This document shows positions 8,854 through 17,270 of a stretch of DNA of 38,922 nucleotides, in pieces (within the stretch, counting starts at the first letter, position 1; each line of letters starts with the position of its first letter). The notes beneath the pieces are model-generated. The model saw only the letters and a list, made by a program, of their open reading frames with translations. It was not told the origin of the DNA and ran no database searches. This stretch comes from Flammeovirgaceae bacterium UBA2371. Lineage in GTDB: Bacteria; Bacteroidota; Bacteroidia; Cytophagales; Cyclobacteriaceae. The stretch is from the NCBI GenBank assembly GCA_002345965.1, contig DDTF01000059.1:1-38922 (forward strand). The letters are read 5' to 3'. Position numbers and translations under genes: made by a program.

Positions 8854-9909
8854 ATGAAGGAAGTACCAAAGAAAAAACTGATACTGTTTCTGGTCGGATC
8901 GACACTTTTAATCACATTTACATTTTATGCCTATCAGATTTTTTATACTCCCAATATCCTTGTGGATATGGAGGATCGGATATTTGAAGTTAAGTCAGGG
9001 GCAACTTACAGGGATGTACAAAATGACCTTGGGCGTGGACGATTTGTAAATGATATGGTATCGTTTAGTTTTTTGGCCAGGTTATACAATTATGACAAAG
9101 CCATCAAGCCTGGAAGGTATCGGTTGAGAAGAAATATGACCAATCTGCAGGCAATACAGGTTCTTCGTGCCGGTATTCAGGAACCTGTGAATGTTACATT
9201 TACATACATAAGATTGTTAAGTGAATTGGGTGAGCGGATTACCAGGAACCTTAGCATCACCTCTGATGAATTTTATACAGCACTAAATGAGTTTATCGCC
9301 ACTAACAAGGAGGGATTTAATAAAGATAATATCTTGTGCATGTTTATTCCTAATACTTATGAGGTGTACTATAATGTGTCAGCTGATGACTTGATAGAAC
9401 GCATGAACTGGGAGTACAAGAAGTTTTGGAATGAAGAACGAACCAGGAAAGCAGATTCAATTGGTTTGACACCCATTGAAGTTTCTATTTTAGCATCCAT
9501 CGTACAAGCAGAGACCGTAAAAGATGATGAGGCGTCAAAGATTGCCGGCCTTTATATCAACCGACTAAATAGGGGTATCGCCTTACAGGCAGACCCAACG
9601 CTGGTGTTTGCAGTTGGCGACTTTTCGCTAAAACGTGTGCTCAATGAACACAAAGAAGTTAAGTCTCCTTACAATACCTATAAAAATACCGGACTTACTC
9701 CGGGCCCGATAAATATGCCGCGCATTAATATGATTGACGCGGTGTTGAATGCAAAGTCGCATGACTATATTTATATGTGTGCCAAAGAAGATTTTTCTGG
9801 TTATCACAATTTTAGTACTAATTTAAGTCAGCATTTGATCTACGCGAGGAATTATCAACGTGCACTCACAGAAGAACAAAGAAAGGGGAGAGCTTTACGC
9901 AATCAATAA
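8854..9909 (+). CDS. mltG: Endolytic peptidoglycan transglycosylase MltG (YceG-like)
   Basis: MltG is an inner-membrane lytic transglycosylase that cleaves nascent glycan strands and so sets their length. One N-terminal membrane helix (residues 9-27) is followed by a LysM-like segment and the YceG catalytic domain. The catalytic glutamate is E220 in the motif SIVQAETVKDD, followed by the family hallmarks GLYINRLNRGIALQADPT and the segment TGLTPGPI. The length of 351 aa is normal. Its TAA overlaps the ATG of the thioesterase gene by one base, so it heads a three-gene operon. Confidence 0.93.
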   Translation: MKEVPKKKLILFLVGSTLLITFTFYAYQIFYTPNILVDMEDRIFEVKSGATYRDVQNDLGRGRFVNDMVSFSFLARLYNYDKAIKPGRYRLRRNMTNLQAIQVLRAGIQEPVNVTFTYIRLLSELGERITRNLSITSDEFYTALNEFIATNKEGFNKDNILCMFIPNTYEVYYNVSADDLIERMNWEYKKFWNEERTRKADSIGLTPIEVSILASIVQAETVKDDEASKIAGLYINRLNRGIALQADPTLVFAVGDFSLKRVLNEHKEVKSPYNTYKNTGLTPGPINMPRINMIDAVLNAKSHDYIYMCAKEDFSGYHNFSTNLSQHLIYARNYQRALTEEQRKGRALRNQ

Positions 9910-10316
9910 TGTATATTTCAGAAACTCACTTACGTGTTCGATATGGAGAAACTGATCAGATGGGATATGTATATTATGGCAACTATGCATCCTATTTTGA
10001 AGTAGCGAGAGTTGAAAGTTTGAGGCAGTTGGGCATGACCTATAAGGAGCTGGAAGAAATGGGTGTGATGATGCCTGTGCTGGAAAACAAATCGAAATAT
10101 CTTTCTCCTGCATTATATGACGACAAGCTGAAGATTGTAACTACAATACGAGAAAAGCCTGGGGTGAGAATTCGTTTTGAATATGAGATCTTCAATGAGA
10201 CAGGCAAATTGCTTCATCTGGGTGAGACGTTACTTGTCTTTGTAAATAAATTGAATGGCAGACCATGCAAACCCCCTGCTGCTTTTGATAAAGTGCTAGA
10301 ACCGTTTTTTAAATGA
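9909..10316 (+). CDS. YbgC-type acyl-CoA thioesterase (hotdog fold)
   Basis: This 135-aa 4HBT-family thioesterase hydrolyses acyl-CoA thioesters. The active-site region is VRYGETDQMGYVYYGNY, with the catalytic aspartate D16, followed by FEVARVESLRQLG, as in the YbgC/FadM group. It overlaps mltG by one base and the next gene by four (ATGA), so translation is coupled. In other phyla YbgC accompanies Tol-Pal and acts on envelope lipids; here the neighbours are also envelope proteins, although no tol genes are visible. Confidence 0.88.
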   Translation: MYISETHLRVRYGETDQMGYVYYGNYASYFEVARVESLRQLGMTYKELEEMGVMMPVLENKSKYLSPALYDDKLKIVTTIREKPGVRIRFEYEIFNETGKLLHLGETLLVFVNKLNGRPCKPPAAFDKVLEPFFK

Positions 10317-11314
10317 ACTTTACTATAAGAAAATGGATTTTGCGTTTTCCTTCACTGATAATGATTCGGAGCTGGATGAAAAATGTAAAATTCAAAAGAC
10401 ATCAAAATTTATCGCTTTATCGGTTCATTAAAATATTTCTTTCCAATATCCAGAAAGACGATCTTATCAATCGGGCAAATGGAGTAGCTTTTAATTTTAT
10501 TTTGGCAATCTTTCCGGCTGTTATTTTTCTATTTACCCTTACCCCATATATCGCCAGGTATTTTCCTGAAGTAAACAGAAACAGCATTATGGAATTCATG
10601 GGTGAGATGTTGCCGCCTAGCATGTATGAGGTGATCTCTTCAACGGTTTTTGATATGATAAATAACCAACGTGGAGGGCTATTGACATTCGGTTTCCTTT
10701 TTGCATTGTACTTATCTACTAATGGAATGCTGGCTTTGATGAAGGCTTTTAACGCATGCTATCAAACAGTGGAGAGACGGAGTGGTATTAGAATGAGAAT
10801 AACTGCCACGGGGCTTACCTTTATGCTCGCGATAGTACTTATTCTGGCTGTCGCCTTGTTGGTTGTTGGTCAGTTTGTTATAGATTATATAACAGCCAAC
10901 TTAGCAGAGTTCAGCAATTTTGATTTTGATGACTATACCATTTACATGCTTTTGGGTCTACGTTTTCTGGTAATATTTATCGTGTTCTTTTTGGCAATTT
11001 CCTTTATTTATTATTTCGGGCCAGCTGTTCATTACAACTGGAGTTTCTTTTCGATCGGTTCATTTCTGGCAACGCTGGGCTCGCTGGGTATATCCTATGG
11101 TTTTTCTTATTACATCACCAATTTTGGGACTTACAATAAAATTTATGGATCTATTGGAGTTTTAATTGCATTAATGATTTGGGTGCAATTGATTACGGTT
11201 GTGCTGTTATTTGGGTACGAAGTCAATGCAAGTCTTCACCATGGAATTAAGATAGAAGCTATTGAGTTGCACAAAAGGCAGATGCGGATAGCCAATCAGG
11301 CTGAAAATGAATAA
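10313..11314 (+). CDS. YihY/virulence factor BrkB family membrane protein
   Basis: This 333-aa inner-membrane protein has about six helices. Family features are NRANGVAFNFILAIFPAVIFLFTLTPY, the segment FLFALYLSTNGMLALMKAFN, and the C-terminal GSIGVLIALMIWVQLITVVLLFGYEVNA. The family was once labelled ribonuclease BN by mistake; its transport or envelope role is still unclear. It is the last gene of the mltG - thioesterase operon and overlaps the thioesterase by ATGA. A strong terminator follows 14 bases after the stop. Confidence 0.9.
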   Translation: MNFTIRKWILRFPSLIMIRSWMKNVKFKRHQNLSLYRFIKIFLSNIQKDDLINRANGVAFNFILAIFPAVIFLFTLTPYIARYFPEVNRNSIMEFMGEMLPPSMYEVISSTVFDMINNQRGGLLTFGFLFALYLSTNGMLALMKAFNACYQTVERRSGIRMRITATGLTFMLAIVLILAVALLVVGQFVIDYITANLAEFSNFDFDDYTIYMLLGLRFLVIFIVFFLAISFIYYFGPAVHYNWSFFSIGSFLATLGSLGISYGFSYYITNFGTYNKIYGSIGVLIALMIWVQLITVVLLFGYEVNASLHHGIKIEAIELHKRQMRIANQAENE

Positions 11315-11328
11315 AAAATTAAGAACAT

Positions 11329-11362
11329 AAAAAAAGGCTGTTCTTATGAACAGCCTTTTTTT
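11329..11362. terminator. Strong bidirectional rho-independent terminator
   Basis: A perfect 15-bp stem (11329-11343 with 11348-11362) includes GGCTGTTC paired with GAACAGCC, has a TTAT loop and is flanked by A7 and T7. It separates the convergent YihY and susD genes and can terminate both. Confidence 0.92.
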
Positions 11363-11379
11363 GTCTTATGGATTACAGC

Positions 11380-12789
11380 TTATTTACCGTAACCATCATT
11401 TTGCTTCATATTAGGATTCGAAAGTGTCTCATCGCGAGGAATCGGCATTACAAGGTAATCCGGATTGCTCAATGAAATAGGAGTAGATGAGTTCTTTCTG
11501 TTTACAGAGGAAAGCACAGTCAACGCTCTTCCAGTGCGAACCAGATCAAACCAACGATGGCCTTCAAAAGCAAACTCAAACTTGTTTTCTTTTTCTATCG
11601 CCAGAATCAAATCCCCATCTACTGCCAATGAATAGTCAGCTAATCCGGCTCTGTTGCGAACCATATTAAGATCGTCCTCAGCACCAGCGTAACCTTGAAT
11701 TGCCCTGGCTTCTGCTCTGATCAAGTACATTTCAGCAATGCGAATGATGTGGAAGTTATCAATATTACCTGCCTTCTGGTATTTGGTAGGATAGTAATGA
11801 GACACTGTATTATCCGTATTCAATACCTGACCAAACATTGTTCCTCTCACGTCACTTGCATTGGCCTTCATTTCATTGACTAAATCTCCATGGGCGGCAA
11901 TGTCGCCTCTGCCACTCAGTGAAGCTGGAAGGTACCAGGTGCGAATATTACTTTGATCGGCAGTGTTGAACTCCAGTTCGAAAATGGATTCCGTAGTTAA
12001 TTTTCCGTCAAAGATATCCTTGAATGAAGGGTTGATAATGTAACGACTATCGTCAATCACATCCGTGGCGTACCCAATGGCTAAATCATACTCCTTCATG
12101 TACAAATGATAACGAGCCAAAAGAGCTCGTGCAGTTCCCTTCACAGCTCTGGCTCTGCTCTGGCCATCATTTGCCTGGGATGCAGGAAGTAATGTAAGTG
12201 CAGTTTCAAGATCTTGTCTCACCTGGGCATAAGAATCTGCCAGAGAGGCTCTTGAAATGTAACTGGATTCATCGATTTTGGTTGAAGGTGTTAGGGGTAG
12301 TCCTATGCCGTTATTTCCGGCAACTCCCGGTACGCCACCAAACATCTTTACTAAATCGAAAAAGATCAGTCCGCGCAAAAAATAAGCCTGACCAAGAAAG
12401 TTGTCTTTTTTTGCATCAGTCAGATCGGCAATCCCAGGAACATTGGCGATGATATTATTTGCCTGGTTCACTCCCATGTAAGCTATTTCGTAGAAATTTT
12501 TAATTTCCAGATTGCTGGCATCAATGGAATAGGTATCAACCTCTCTGTAGAAGTCCCATGTTCCGATACTTTGTGAAATATCGCTGGAGCAGTCTGATAA
12601 GATTTGAAAGTTTCTTCCATAATACTCAGTCTTCTGCAACTGGCTATATAAACCAGCCATGGCTGCCTCTGCTCCCTTAGCGTTATTAAACGCAGTCTGG
12701 TCAGATATTTCCTCCTGAGGTTCTTGATCCAGCACGTTGCAAGACATTGCAGACGTCAGAAGGATGATAAATAAATATATTTTTTTCAT
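11380..12789 (-). CDS. RagB/SusD family nutrient-binding outer-membrane lipoprotein
   Basis: SusD-like proteins cap the SusC channel on the cell surface and capture the ligand. A lipoprotein signal ends at C17 (TSAMSC). The N-terminal segment LDQEPQEEISDQTAF is typical of SusD_3/SusD_RagB, as are the TPR-like pairs GQAYFLRGLIFFDLVKMFGGVP and ARALLARYHLYMKEYDLA. The C-terminal FAFEGHRWFDLVRTGRA and YLVMPIPRDETLSNPNMKQNDGY are hallmarks. It lies 49 bases downstream of susC and is surely co-transcribed with it. No glycosidase, peptidase or sigma/anti-sigma genes lie nearby, so the ligand cannot be named. Confidence 0.95.
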   Translation of the reverse strand: MKKIYLFIILLTSAMSCNVLDQEPQEEISDQTAFNNAKGAEAAMAGLYSQLQKTEYYGRNFQILSDCSSDISQSIGTWDFYREVDTYSIDASNLEIKNFYEIAYMGVNQANNIIANVPGIADLTDAKKDNFLGQAYFLRGLIFFDLVKMFGGVPGVAGNNGIGLPLTPSTKIDESSYISRASLADSYAQVRQDLETALTLLPASQANDGQSRARAVKGTARALLARYHLYMKEYDLAIGYATDVIDDSRYIINPSFKDIFDGKLTTESIFELEFNTADQSNIRTWYLPASLSGRGDIAAHGDLVNEMKANASDVRGTMFGQVLNTDNTVSHYYPTKYQKAGNIDNFHIIRIAEMYLIRAEARAIQGYAGAEDDLNMVRNRAGLADYSLAVDGDLILAIEKENKFEFAFEGHRWFDLVRTGRALTVLSSVNRKNSSTPISLSNPDYLVMPIPRDETLSNPNMKQNDGYGK

Positions 12790-12838
12790 TTGATAATGGT
12801 TTATTCAAAAGATGTTATTTCAATCTATTGTTTCAATA

Positions 12839-15820
12839 TTAAAAAGTAAGGTTAACGCCTCCCATGAACGTACGTGGTTGTGGCATTGCATAGAAATCAA
12901 CTCCTTGGGTAAGTGATGTCGATGCCGTAGAGTTTACCTCTGGGTCCATGCCTGAGTAATTGGTAAATGTCAATACGTTCTGACCGGATACATATACACG
13001 GGCACTTGTTAAGCCAATCTTGCTTACGATCGCTGAAGGCACAGTGTAACCTATTGTGATGTTTTTCAGGCGAGCGTATGATCCATCTTCAACCAGTCTG
13101 GAAGGGCGCAGGTTGGCCGCATAGTTTGCATTGTTCATTTTTGGCACCATAGTGATGTCACCAGGCTTTTGCCAACGATCCAATTGACTTGCTAAGAAAC
13201 CTGTATTACGTGTTCCGCCATGCTCCTGAAAGAACCTGCTCCAGTACAATTGATCATTGCCAATAGAATACTGAAGGAATATCATCATATCAAATGCCTT
13301 GTAGTTAATTGTGTTGGTCAGTCCTCCGAAGAAGTCGGGCCAGGCATTGCCAACGATAAAACGATCGATGTTTGGATCAAATGGTCTGCTGTCATCCACT
13401 TGTCTCCAAATGGGACTTCCGTCTTCAGGTCTTACACCCAATTGCTCATGCATCCAAAAGGAATACAATGGAATACCTTCTTCCAAACGGATGATATCTC
13501 TATTGTATACAGGAATCGGTTGAGCCAGCTTGACAATTTCATTCTTGTTTTGAGCAATGTTGAAAAGCACATTCCATTTTAAACCCTCACGCTTGATCAC
13601 GTCACCAGAGATCGAGAGTTCAACTCCTTTGTTTCTCATTTCCCCAAAGTTTTGGAACAATGATCTAAAACCAACAGTGCGAGGAACGGGCACCTCAAGA
13701 AGCATATCAGTTGTCTTCTTGTCATAATAGTCAAAAGTAATGTTCACTTTTTGCTGGAATAAACTCAGGTCTAAACCAATGTCAAACTGACCTGTTTTTT
13801 CCCACTTTAGTTCTGGGTTGGCCAACTGGCTGGCTTCAGTACCTGGAGTATCCGTATAGTTGGCGCCACCTTTCCAAAGGCCGCTTGCCTGGAAGTCTCT
13901 GATGCCATTTTGATTCCCTGTTACACCGTAGCTTGCCCTTAGCTTCATGTCGCTGACAGCAGGAATGGCACTCATGAATGATTCTTCAGAGAGCCTCCAA
14001 CCTAAAGCTATAGAGGGGAAAGTACCCCATTGATTGGATTTACCGAAACGTGAAGAAGCATCGCGTCTTACGTTCACAGTCATCAGGTATTTGTCTTTAA
14101 AACCGTAATTTACTCTGGTAAATAAAGAAGCGATGCCCCAGCTTGAACCTGTTGAAGACGAGCGCTGTACCGCAGCTGATGCTATCCTTGTAAAGTCATC
14201 ACTAGGGAAGCCAGTTCCTTCTGCCCTTGTTTTTTGAATATCAGACTCCTGTAAGGTGGTACCAAGAAGTACGCTGAAGTCGTGGTTCATGCCAAATTGA
14301 GTTTGATAGTTCAGCACATTTTCCTGAATCCAGCTATCACTTGCAGTTACTGCGGATACCGCACTTCCGCCAACTGAAGCACCCGCGTTCAATTTGGTAT
14401 TATAGTAGATGTCTTCTTTTACATTGCTGTAGTCCTGGCTGTAGGTAACTCTTAGCGACAGACCAGACATAAACTCATACTCGGCATAAAGATTCGCTAA
14501 GAATCGTTTTGTAATCATGTTGATATTGTTCTCATTGATTACAGCGAGTGGATTTTCAAAGATGCTGAATTTGCTATAAGCACCTTCTGGAGTATAAGCA
14601 GGAATGTTTGGAGGGAAGAAGAATGTACCACCTAATGCTCCGCTAATATTATCATCGTTGTTTACCCTGTTACGTGTATTGGAAGAATACAAGATGCTGG
14701 ATCCTACTTTCAATTTATCACTAACAAAAGCATCCAGATTAATTCTTCCTGTTGTTCTGTCAAAGGCAGTAGGTTTAATGATACCCTCCTGACTGAACTT
14801 AGAGCCAGAAATCATATACTGAACTTTGTTGTCACCTCCGGTTACAGAAACATCTACATTGCTGATCGCTGCTTCTCTAAAAACATCATCAGCGAATTTT
14901 GTTGTTGTCGCGCTTGAAGGGTCGGCATAAATAGGTGCGCCACCATTATTTACGGCAGCTTCGTTTCTTAGCATTTCAAAAGTGGGACCATCTACCAGGT
15001 CAGGTTTTTTCCACACGTTTTGCACTCCGTAGTAAGAACCAACATTTACTTTTGTTCCCTTATTGTTACCTCTTTTGGTGGTAATCAATACAACACCATT
15101 GGCTGCCCTTGCGCCATAGATGGCAGTAGCCGAAGCATCTTTCAATACCTCTATAGACTCTATGTCCGAAGGGTTAATGTCTGCCATTGGGTTCGATACC
15201 TGACCGCCTACGCCCTCATTGGCCAAACTACCACTGGTAATCACACTTGATTGCATGGGGATACCATCAACAACATAAAGAGGGTCGTTGCCTGCGTTTA
15301 CAGAGGTTGAACCGCGTACTCGTACCGATACACCACCACCAGGAACTCCTGAATTGGCGGAAACTAAAACACCGGAAGCACGGCCTTGCATCAATACATC
15401 CGGACTCGGTGAGGGAATGTTTTCAATTGCCGATTTGTCTATAGATGAAATCGCACTTGTAAGCGTCTTTCTTTCTTGCTCACCATAGCCGGTTACAACA
15501 ATTTCAGAAAGCTGTTGTACATCTTCTGACAATCTTACGTCAATTCTGGTATTGGTTCCAACCAAGACTTCCTGTGTTTGAAAGCCAATGAAGGAGAATA
15601 CCAATTGGGAATCATTGGAAGGTACCTGAATGGTGTAAGTACCGTTGAAGTCGGTAACTACTCCGGTTGATGTACCTTTCACAATCACGTTTACACCAGG
15701 CATGCCCGAGGCATCTGCTGCGTAAGTAACCGTTCCGGTTACAGTTTTACTTTGTGCTTTTACAATTCCCGGAAGAAGGAAAAGCATAAGTAAAAAGATA
15801 AGTGGGTAATTTTTACTCAT
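12839..15820 (-). CDS. SusC/RagA family TonB-linked outer-membrane transporter
   Basis: This 993-aa protein starts with a signal peptide ending near IVKAQ. A carboxypeptidase-regulatory-like domain follows (about residues 25-105, with VTGTVTYAADASGMPGVNV). Next come the SusC signature VVTGYGEQERKTLTSAIS and a plug domain (about 110-220) with RGSTSVNAGNDPLYVVDGIP and DIESIEVLKDASATAIYG. The rest is a 22-strand-type beta-barrel ending in GGVNLTF, with the usual terminal aromatic residue. It imports oligomers using TonB energy together with the downstream SusD. The N-terminal region has no extra STN domain, so sigma/anti-sigma signalling through this receptor is unlikely. Confidence 0.95.
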   Translation of the reverse strand: MSKNYPLIFLLMLFLLPGIVKAQSKTVTGTVTYAADASGMPGVNVIVKGTSTGVVTDFNGTYTIQVPSNDSQLVFSFIGFQTQEVLVGTNTRIDVRLSEDVQQLSEIVVTGYGEQERKTLTSAISSIDKSAIENIPSPSPDVLMQGRASGVLVSANSGVPGGGVSVRVRGSTSVNAGNDPLYVVDGIPMQSSVITSGSLANEGVGGQVSNPMADINPSDIESIEVLKDASATAIYGARAANGVVLITTKRGNNKGTKVNVGSYYGVQNVWKKPDLVDGPTFEMLRNEAAVNNGGAPIYADPSSATTTKFADDVFREAAISNVDVSVTGGDNKVQYMISGSKFSQEGIIKPTAFDRTTGRINLDAFVSDKLKVGSSILYSSNTRNRVNNDDNISGALGGTFFFPPNIPAYTPEGAYSKFSIFENPLAVINENNINMITKRFLANLYAEYEFMSGLSLRVTYSQDYSNVKEDIYYNTKLNAGASVGGSAVSAVTASDSWIQENVLNYQTQFGMNHDFSVLLGTTLQESDIQKTRAEGTGFPSDDFTRIASAAVQRSSSTGSSWGIASLFTRVNYGFKDKYLMTVNVRRDASSRFGKSNQWGTFPSIALGWRLSEESFMSAIPAVSDMKLRASYGVTGNQNGIRDFQASGLWKGGANYTDTPGTEASQLANPELKWEKTGQFDIGLDLSLFQQKVNITFDYYDKKTTDMLLEVPVPRTVGFRSLFQNFGEMRNKGVELSISGDVIKREGLKWNVLFNIAQNKNEIVKLAQPIPVYNRDIIRLEEGIPLYSFWMHEQLGVRPEDGSPIWRQVDDSRPFDPNIDRFIVGNAWPDFFGGLTNTINYKAFDMMIFLQYSIGNDQLYWSRFFQEHGGTRNTGFLASQLDRWQKPGDITMVPKMNNANYAANLRPSRLVEDGSYARLKNITIGYTVPSAIVSKIGLTSARVYVSGQNVLTFTNYSGMDPEVNSTASTSLTQGVDFYAMPQPRTFMGGVNLTF

Positions 15821-15897
15821 AGTTTGTAGATTAGATTTAAACTTTAAAAAAATATCGGCAGAATGAACTGCGTCAAAATCTAAAACTGGATGAGTGA

Positions 15898-15925
15898 GTT
15901 ATTTGCCATTTGAAAGGCAAATAAC
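15898..15925. repeat. 10-bp perfect inverted repeat in the susC leader
   Basis: GTTATTTGCC (15898-15907) and GGCAAATAAC (15916-15925) are perfect inverted copies with an 8-nt spacer. The repeat lies about 78 bases upstream of the susC start. It could be an operator or an RNA hairpin in the 5' leader; it lacks a U-run, so it is not a standard terminator. Confidence 0.5.
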
Positions 15926-16124
15926 AATGCGATTCTTCAGAAGATTATTTTTTTTATAAATGGCACACCGTCTGCGTAAATTATAACTGAAATGTTTTTC
16001 AATCTTGTTAAAAGCCACAGGAATAAATAGTAAAAAAGCTAGTATCAGTTTGGGAGCAGAGCAGATGTTTGAGCAGGAAATAAAGAGGTCTATCTTAAGT
16101 TTCATTCAACTTTACAAAATGATG

Positions 16125-16150
16125 TACCAGATGATTCCACATGTCTGGTA
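16125..16150. repeat. 7-bp inverted repeat, possible operator
   Basis: TACCAGA (16125-16131) and TCTGGTA (16144-16150) are inverted copies with a 12-nt spacer. The spacing would suit a dimeric regulator, but a repeat this short can occur by chance. Confidence 0.25.
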
Positions 16151-16247
16151 GTATACACTTAGGTGGTTTTAAAAAAAATCATTATTCAGAGGGGCATGCC
16201 TGCAAGTCATCTACTATTTATTATTGTATCCATAGTTGTTTAAAATC

Positions 16248-16282
16248 AAAAAAAAAGTGAAGTCACAGGTGTGACTTCACTT
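16248..16282 (-). terminator. Rho-independent terminator of the ice-binding-type gene
   Basis: On the minus strand AAGTGAAGTCACA pairs perfectly with TGTGACTTCACTT over 13 bp (16255-16267 with 16270-16282) and is followed by a run of nine T. It lies about 24 bases after the stop of the DUF3494 gene. Confidence 0.9.
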
Positions 16283-16305
16283 CGATAGTGCTTTTATAAA
16301 CAATA

Positions 16306-16998
16306 TTATGGTTTGACCACCGTGTTGCCATCAAGGATGACTGCCGTCTGCGCTAGCGCCCGTCCATTTAAGCTGGCGCCAGTTTGCATGGTGATACCAG
16401 TCATAGATAGAATGTTTCCTTCGAAATGAGAATTTGCTCCCATTGTAGCCTTTCCAGCAACTTGCCAGAATATGTTTTTAGCTTTGGCTCCATTGGCTAG
16501 GGTCATGTTTTTAGCTGAGCTTACCGTAAGGTCACCTGCAATCTGAAAGATCCAAATGTCATCGGCACCTCCGGATAGAGTGATGTTGGTGGGTACAGTA
16601 ACCGTGCTTGTCCACTTGTAAAGACCAGGTGTTAAGGTAAGACCACTTAAATCACCAGCGCCTAGTTCTACAAAGTCAGGGGTAGGACGACCAGCTGCAT
16701 CATTATAGGCCGTGATCATATTATTGACTGCTGTAGTCAGATTAATAGGAGTGGGGCTTGCTTGATCTGCTGCGTACACTTTTCCAGTTACTTCTGTAGC
16801 TGTTGAAAATCCAGTTGCCGCAGTTAAGGTAAAGCCAGTTATGAATGATTCAGCCGCTGGACTCAATCCCAAATCTCCAGTAATGGCAGATGTGGGAACA
16901 TTGCTGATAGCAGTTTTTGCCAGGATCACATAATTGGCTGAAGTACCAAGATCTACAGTAGAAAGGGTAGAAGGCTGATTTCGCAGATTCGGTGCCAC
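16306..16998 (-). CDS. DUF3494 ice-binding-type protein lacking a signal peptide
   Basis: This 230-aa frame contains an essentially complete DUF3494 domain, the fold of bacterial and microalgal ice-binding proteins (a right-handed beta-solenoid). Family features run in order: DLGTSANYVILAKTAIS, ITGDLGLSPAAE, GKVYAADQASPTP, AYNDAAGRPTPDF, LTPGLYKWTSTV, DDIWIFQIAGDL, KNIFWQVAG and LNGRALAQTAVILD. Proteins of this family are normally secreted. Here the only start is a GTG at 16998, which gives a short non-hydrophobic N-terminus, and an in-frame TAA lies five codons further upstream. The start falls inside a 15-bp inverted repeat. The gene may be 5'-truncated, or the domain may have lost its export signal. 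A tRNA-Ser gene lies just upstream. Confidence 0.82.
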   Translation of the reverse strand: MAPNLRNQPSTLSTVDLGTSANYVILAKTAISNVPTSAITGDLGLSPAAESFITGFTLTAATGFSTATEVTGKVYAADQASPTPINLTTAVNNMITAYNDAAGRPTPDFVELGAGDLSGLTLTPGLYKWTSTVTVPTNITLSGGADDIWIFQIAGDLTVSSAKNMTLANGAKAKNIFWQVAGKATMGANSHFEGNILSMTGITMQTGASLNGRALAQTAVILDGNTVVKP

Positions 16999-17024
16999 TA
17001 ACTTTGAAAAAAGTTAGTGGCACC
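16991..17024. repeat. 15-bp perfect inverted repeat at the start of the ice-binding-type gene
   Basis: GGTGCCACTAACTTT (16991-17005) and AAAGTTAGTGGCACC (17010-17024) are perfect inverted copies with a 4-nt loop. A further GGCACC follows at 17031-17036, so the GGTGCCA core occurs three times in about 45 bases. On the minus strand no U-run follows, so it is not a standard terminator for that strand. It may be a REP-like palindrome or the scar of a small element. Confidence 0.75.
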
Positions 17025-17076
17025 TCTTCTGGCACCTAGGGAATGAGTGATTTTGAATATTTTGGAGGGAGAAAAA

Positions 17077-17114
17077 ATAAAAAAAGCCCGAACTCATAGA
17101 GAATTCGGGCTTTT
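17077..17114 (-). terminator. Rho-independent terminator of tRNA-Ser
   Basis: AAAAGCCCGAA (17082-17092) pairs with TTCGGGCTTTT (17104-17114) across an 11-nt loop. On the minus strand the stem is followed by a T-rich run. It lies about 20 bases after the 3' end of the tRNA. Confidence 0.88.
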
Positions 17115-17134
17115 AGTTTTAGTTGATTTTCAAC

Positions 17135-17222
17135 TGGCAGAGGAGGAGGGATTCGAACCCCCGGAACCTTGCGGTTCAACGGTTTTCAAGACCGCCGCAT
17201 TCGACCGCTCTGCCACTCCTCT
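17135..17222 (-). tRNA. tRNA-Ser, anticodon UGA
   Basis: The acceptor stem pairs AGAGGAG with CTCCTCT. The discriminator is G, and CCA is encoded (complement of 17135-17137). The anticodon loop reads CTTGAAA, giving anticodon TGA (complement of 17186-17188) that reads UCA and related codons. A long variable arm, with GAACCGCAAGGTTC, and a T loop TTCGAAT are as expected for a class II serine tRNA. The length is 88 nt including CCA. Confidence 0.96.
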
Positions 17223-17270
17223 TTGAGCCTTCTCACCTCAGGTTTTGGATCTGAGTGCAGATCGGGACGG

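Larger units (their letters stand above)
15821..16305. other. Intergenic region between susC and the ice-binding-type gene
   Basis: No convincing gene is present in these 485 bases. They hold the susC leader with a 10-bp inverted repeat (15898-15925), a 7-bp inverted repeat (16125-16150) and the terminator of the ice-binding-type gene (16248-16282). A 68-codon minus-strand reading frame ending at 15899 has no recognisable features and ends inside the first inverted repeat. I found no full TTG-N19-TAnnTTTG promoter for susC. Confidence 0.6.

Noticed and set aside
13220..13582. Plus-strand 120-codon reading frame inside susC
   Set aside because: It is antisense to a clear beta-barrel gene and has no protein-like features; frames of this kind arise from codon bias.
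15899..16105. Minus-strand 68-codon reading frame upstream of susC
   Set aside because: No signal peptide, motif or ribosome-site support, and it ends inside the inverted repeat of the susC leader. It is probably chance.
16850..17035. Second minus-strand frame that might hold the missing signal peptide of the ice-binding-type gene
   Set aside because: Its N-terminus (starting GTG at 17035) is not hydrophobic enough for a signal peptide, and a frameshift joining it would not restore one.
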